Below are positions 15,986 through 17,355 of a stretch of 17,355 nt of DNA, piece after piece. The stretch spans positions 1 to 17,355 of the forward strand of contig CAMDOL010000017.1 in NCBI GenBank assembly GCA_945903615.1. Direction: 5' to 3'. The notes below the pieces were generated by a model. It did not search any database. It was not told where the DNA came from and saw only the letters and a program-made list of their open reading frames with translations. The stretch's first letter is position 1, and every line of letters starts with the position of its first letter. Source of the stretch: Rickettsia typhi (GTDB lineage Bacteria; Pseudomonadota; Alphaproteobacteria; Rickettsiales; UBA1997). Both the position numbers and the translations under genes were made by a program.

Positions 15986-16937
15986 CTCTCAAATCCTTTC
16001 TTCTGGCTCCTATCTACCCGCCAAAATACTTACCAATTTTGATTTAGAACAAACCGTCGACACTACCAATGATTGGATTGTGGAGCGCACTGGAATTAAT
16101 CAGCGGTACATTGCAGCTGCAGATGAAATGACCTCTGATATTGGTTATTTTGCCGCTAAAGATGCAATAAAAAAAGCTGGATTAAATCCTGAAGATATTG
16201 AGATGATTGTTCTTGCGACCACAACGCCAGATTTAACTTTTCCTTCAACTGCCACAATCATTCAAGCCAAATTAGGTGCTAAAAATGCCTTTGCGTTTGA
16301 TGTGCAAGCGGTTTGCGCGGGTTTTGTATACGCTTTAAATATTGCGAATAATTTTATTAAAGTTGGGCAAGTTAAAAATGCGGTTGTGATTGGTGCGGAT
16401 ATTTTATCGCGCATTGTTGATTGGAAGGATCGCAATACTTGCGTTTTATTTGGCGATGGCGCTGGCGCAGTCGTGCTATCGGCAACTGAAGATAAAAATT
16501 GTGGAATTATTGCCACCAACATTTATTCCGATGGTAGTTTGAGCAATATTTTAAATACTAGCGGCGGCGTTTCATCTTCGCAAAACGCTGGATTTATTCA
16601 GATGCAAGGCAAGGAAGTTTTTAAACACGCGGTGGATAAAATGGTTAAGTCGGTGTTTGATGTAATGGATAAATCTGGTTTAGAAGTGAAAGATATTGAT
16701 TGGTTAATTCCTCATCAAGCCAATGCCCGCATACTTCTATCGGTTGCTAAAAAATTAAATTTAGCTGAAGAAAAAGTGATTATGACCGTTGCCAGTCACG
16801 CCAACACTTCTGCTGCTTCCATTCCCCTAGCGTTAGATTTTGCTTTGCAGAATAATAAAATTAAAAAAGGTGATATAGTTGTTTTTGAAGCTCTGGGCGG
16901 CGGTCTTACTTGGGGTGCGGCGGTTACTAGATGGTAA
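15972..16937 (+). CDS. fabH: 3-oxoacyl-ACP synthase III
   Basis: This 321-residue KAS III condenses acetyl-CoA with malonyl-ACP to start type II fatty acid synthesis. The catalytic triad is complete: C115 in DVQAVCAGFVYAL, H248 in IPHQANARI, and N278 in ASHANTSAAS. The N-terminal SSGSYLPAKILTN and WIVERTGINQRYIA (35-48) and the C-terminal GGGLTWGAAVTRW are standard. The ATG at 15972 is chosen because it gives the normal family N-terminus; an in-frame start at 15879 would add 31 residues entirely inside plsX. The 14-bp overlap with plsX implies translational coupling. It is the last gene of the cluster. Confidence 0.97.
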   Translation: MKIFNSQILSSGSYLPAKILTNFDLEQTVDTTNDWIVERTGINQRYIAAADEMTSDIGYFAAKDAIKKAGLNPEDIEMIVLATTTPDLTFPSTATIIQAKLGAKNAFAFDVQAVCAGFVYALNIANNFIKVGQVKNAVVIGADILSRIVDWKDRNTCVLFGDGAGAVVLSATEDKNCGIIATNIYSDGSLSNILNTSGGVSSSQNAGFIQMQGKEVFKHAVDKMVKSVFDVMDKSGLEVKDIDWLIPHQANARILLSVAKKLNLAEEKVIMTVASHANTSAASIPLALDFALQNNKIKKGDIVVFEALGGGLTWGAAVTRW

Positions 16938-17044
16938 TTATTTTTGGTTCACGACAACTGAAGAGGAGATTTTTTTATAATCCCTAAAAGTAATTTATAA
17001 AAATTTTCTCTACGATAATTATACCGAAATTCACACTCTTTTAA

Positions 17045-17162
17045 ATGCGAATAAAAAGTCTCTTTGTGGATTCCTCTAAATCTAGGGCACCTTGAAAAAA
17101 TTAGAATTTTTTGTGGAATTTGCAGGAAGAGTAATTTTTTCTAAGGTGCCCTTATGCGAATA
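17045..17162. repeat. 69-bp inverted-repeat element within a 9-bp direct repeat
   Basis: AGGGCACCTT (17084-17093) pairs with AAGGTGCCCT (17143-17152). Just inside, AAAAAATTA (17095-17103) pairs with TAATTTTTT (17132-17140), so the arms match over about 20 bp with a single one-base length difference. The 28-base middle is non-coding. The direct repeat ATGCGAATA occurs at 17045-17053 and 17154-17162: it nearly abuts the right arm but lies 30 bp from the left arm. This could be a small non-autonomous element or the remnant of an insertion sequence. It could also serve as a hairpin between fabH and the convergent msrA, although no T-run follows either arm. The rest of the 16938-17193 spacer shows no gene. 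Confidence 0.5.
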
Positions 17163-17193
17163 GCTTTGAATATTTTGTTTTATATTTCTTGAA

Positions 17194-17355
17194 TTAAAAC
17201 TTCCATCCATTACGCACAAAATGGCATTTATAGCCATATGGATACTTCTCCAAATAATTTTGATGCTCAGCTTCGGCCTCATAAAACTCGCCAGCCTTTT
17301 CAATTTTAGTTACAACCGGGGCTTTAAAAACCCCAGATTTATTCGCCTGATCAAC
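17194..17355 (-). CDS. msrA: Peptide methionine sulfoxide reductase MsrA, C-terminal part
   Basis: A minus-strand frame is open from the window edge to a TAA at 17194-17196 and gives 53 residues. They include EKAGEFYEAEAEHQNYLEKYPYGYKCHFV, here referring to residues about 19-47, which matches the C-terminal region of MsrA (F-x-x-AE-x-x-HQ-x-Y followed by GY-x-CH). MsrA reduces methionine-S-sulfoxide in oxidised proteins. The catalytic N-terminal GCFW motif lies outside the window. It converges with fabH across a 256-bp spacer. Confidence 0.82.
   Translation of the reverse strand, partial: VDQANKSGVFKAPVVTKIEKAGEFYEAEAEHQNYLEKYPYGYKCHFVRNGWKF

Noticed and set aside
17082..17303. 73-residue minus-strand ORF over the inverted repeat.
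   Set aside because: It is out of frame with the MsrA C-terminal reading at 17194-17355 and resembles no family.

Overview
The window looks like chromosome from an AT-rich alphaproteobacterium, most likely a host-associated lineage of the Rickettsiales or Holosporales type. This rests on the bamE / rpmF-plsX-fabH neighbourhood, a DUF1013 (TrcR) regulator, membrane-anchored Com1-like DsbA proteins, a TAXI-type periplasmic binding protein and strong A+T bias. The assignment is inference from gene content; no rRNA or other decisive marker is present. Almost all genes are full length and densely packed. Very few starts have a visible Shine-Dalgarno sequence.

Left part (1-3640): a possible C-terminal tail of a membrane protein, then a family 2 glycosyltransferase on the minus strand. 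Facing away from it are a DsbA-like thioredoxin-fold protein joined without a gap to an MlaF-type ABC ATPase, then malate dehydrogenase.

Middle (3640-8880): a small lipoprotein with a recognisable secreted phospholipase A2 active site (the most unusual gene here), succinyl-CoA synthetase (sucC, sucD), recA, tRNA-Arg(ACG), a 173-bp palindromic MITE-like element, the DUF1013 regulator TrcR and a Bcp peroxiredoxin. mdh, sucC and sucD are consecutive TCA-cycle steps; sucA and sucB are not in the window.

Minus-strand operon (8894-11771), in transcription order: rnhB, tsaC, an 88-residue membrane-anchored protein, yciB (ispZ) and an ABC-2 type ATPase, with overlapping or nearly touching ends. A second DsbA-family protein diverges from rnhB with only 7 bp between annotated starts, and is followed by an orphan TAXI solute-binding protein.

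Right part (13791-17355): on the minus strand, bamE and a small unknown lipoprotein. Divergent from them is rpmF-plsX-fabH, linking ribosome assembly with entry into phospholipid and fatty acid synthesis. A gene-free stretch follows with a 69-bp inverted-repeat element, and the window ends inside the C-terminal part of msrA on the minus strand.

Envelope maintenance is a recurring theme (MlaF, PLA2-like lipoprotein, BamE, PlsX/FabH, YciB, two DsbA-like proteins). It may be partly coincidental, because these genes are in separate transcription units.
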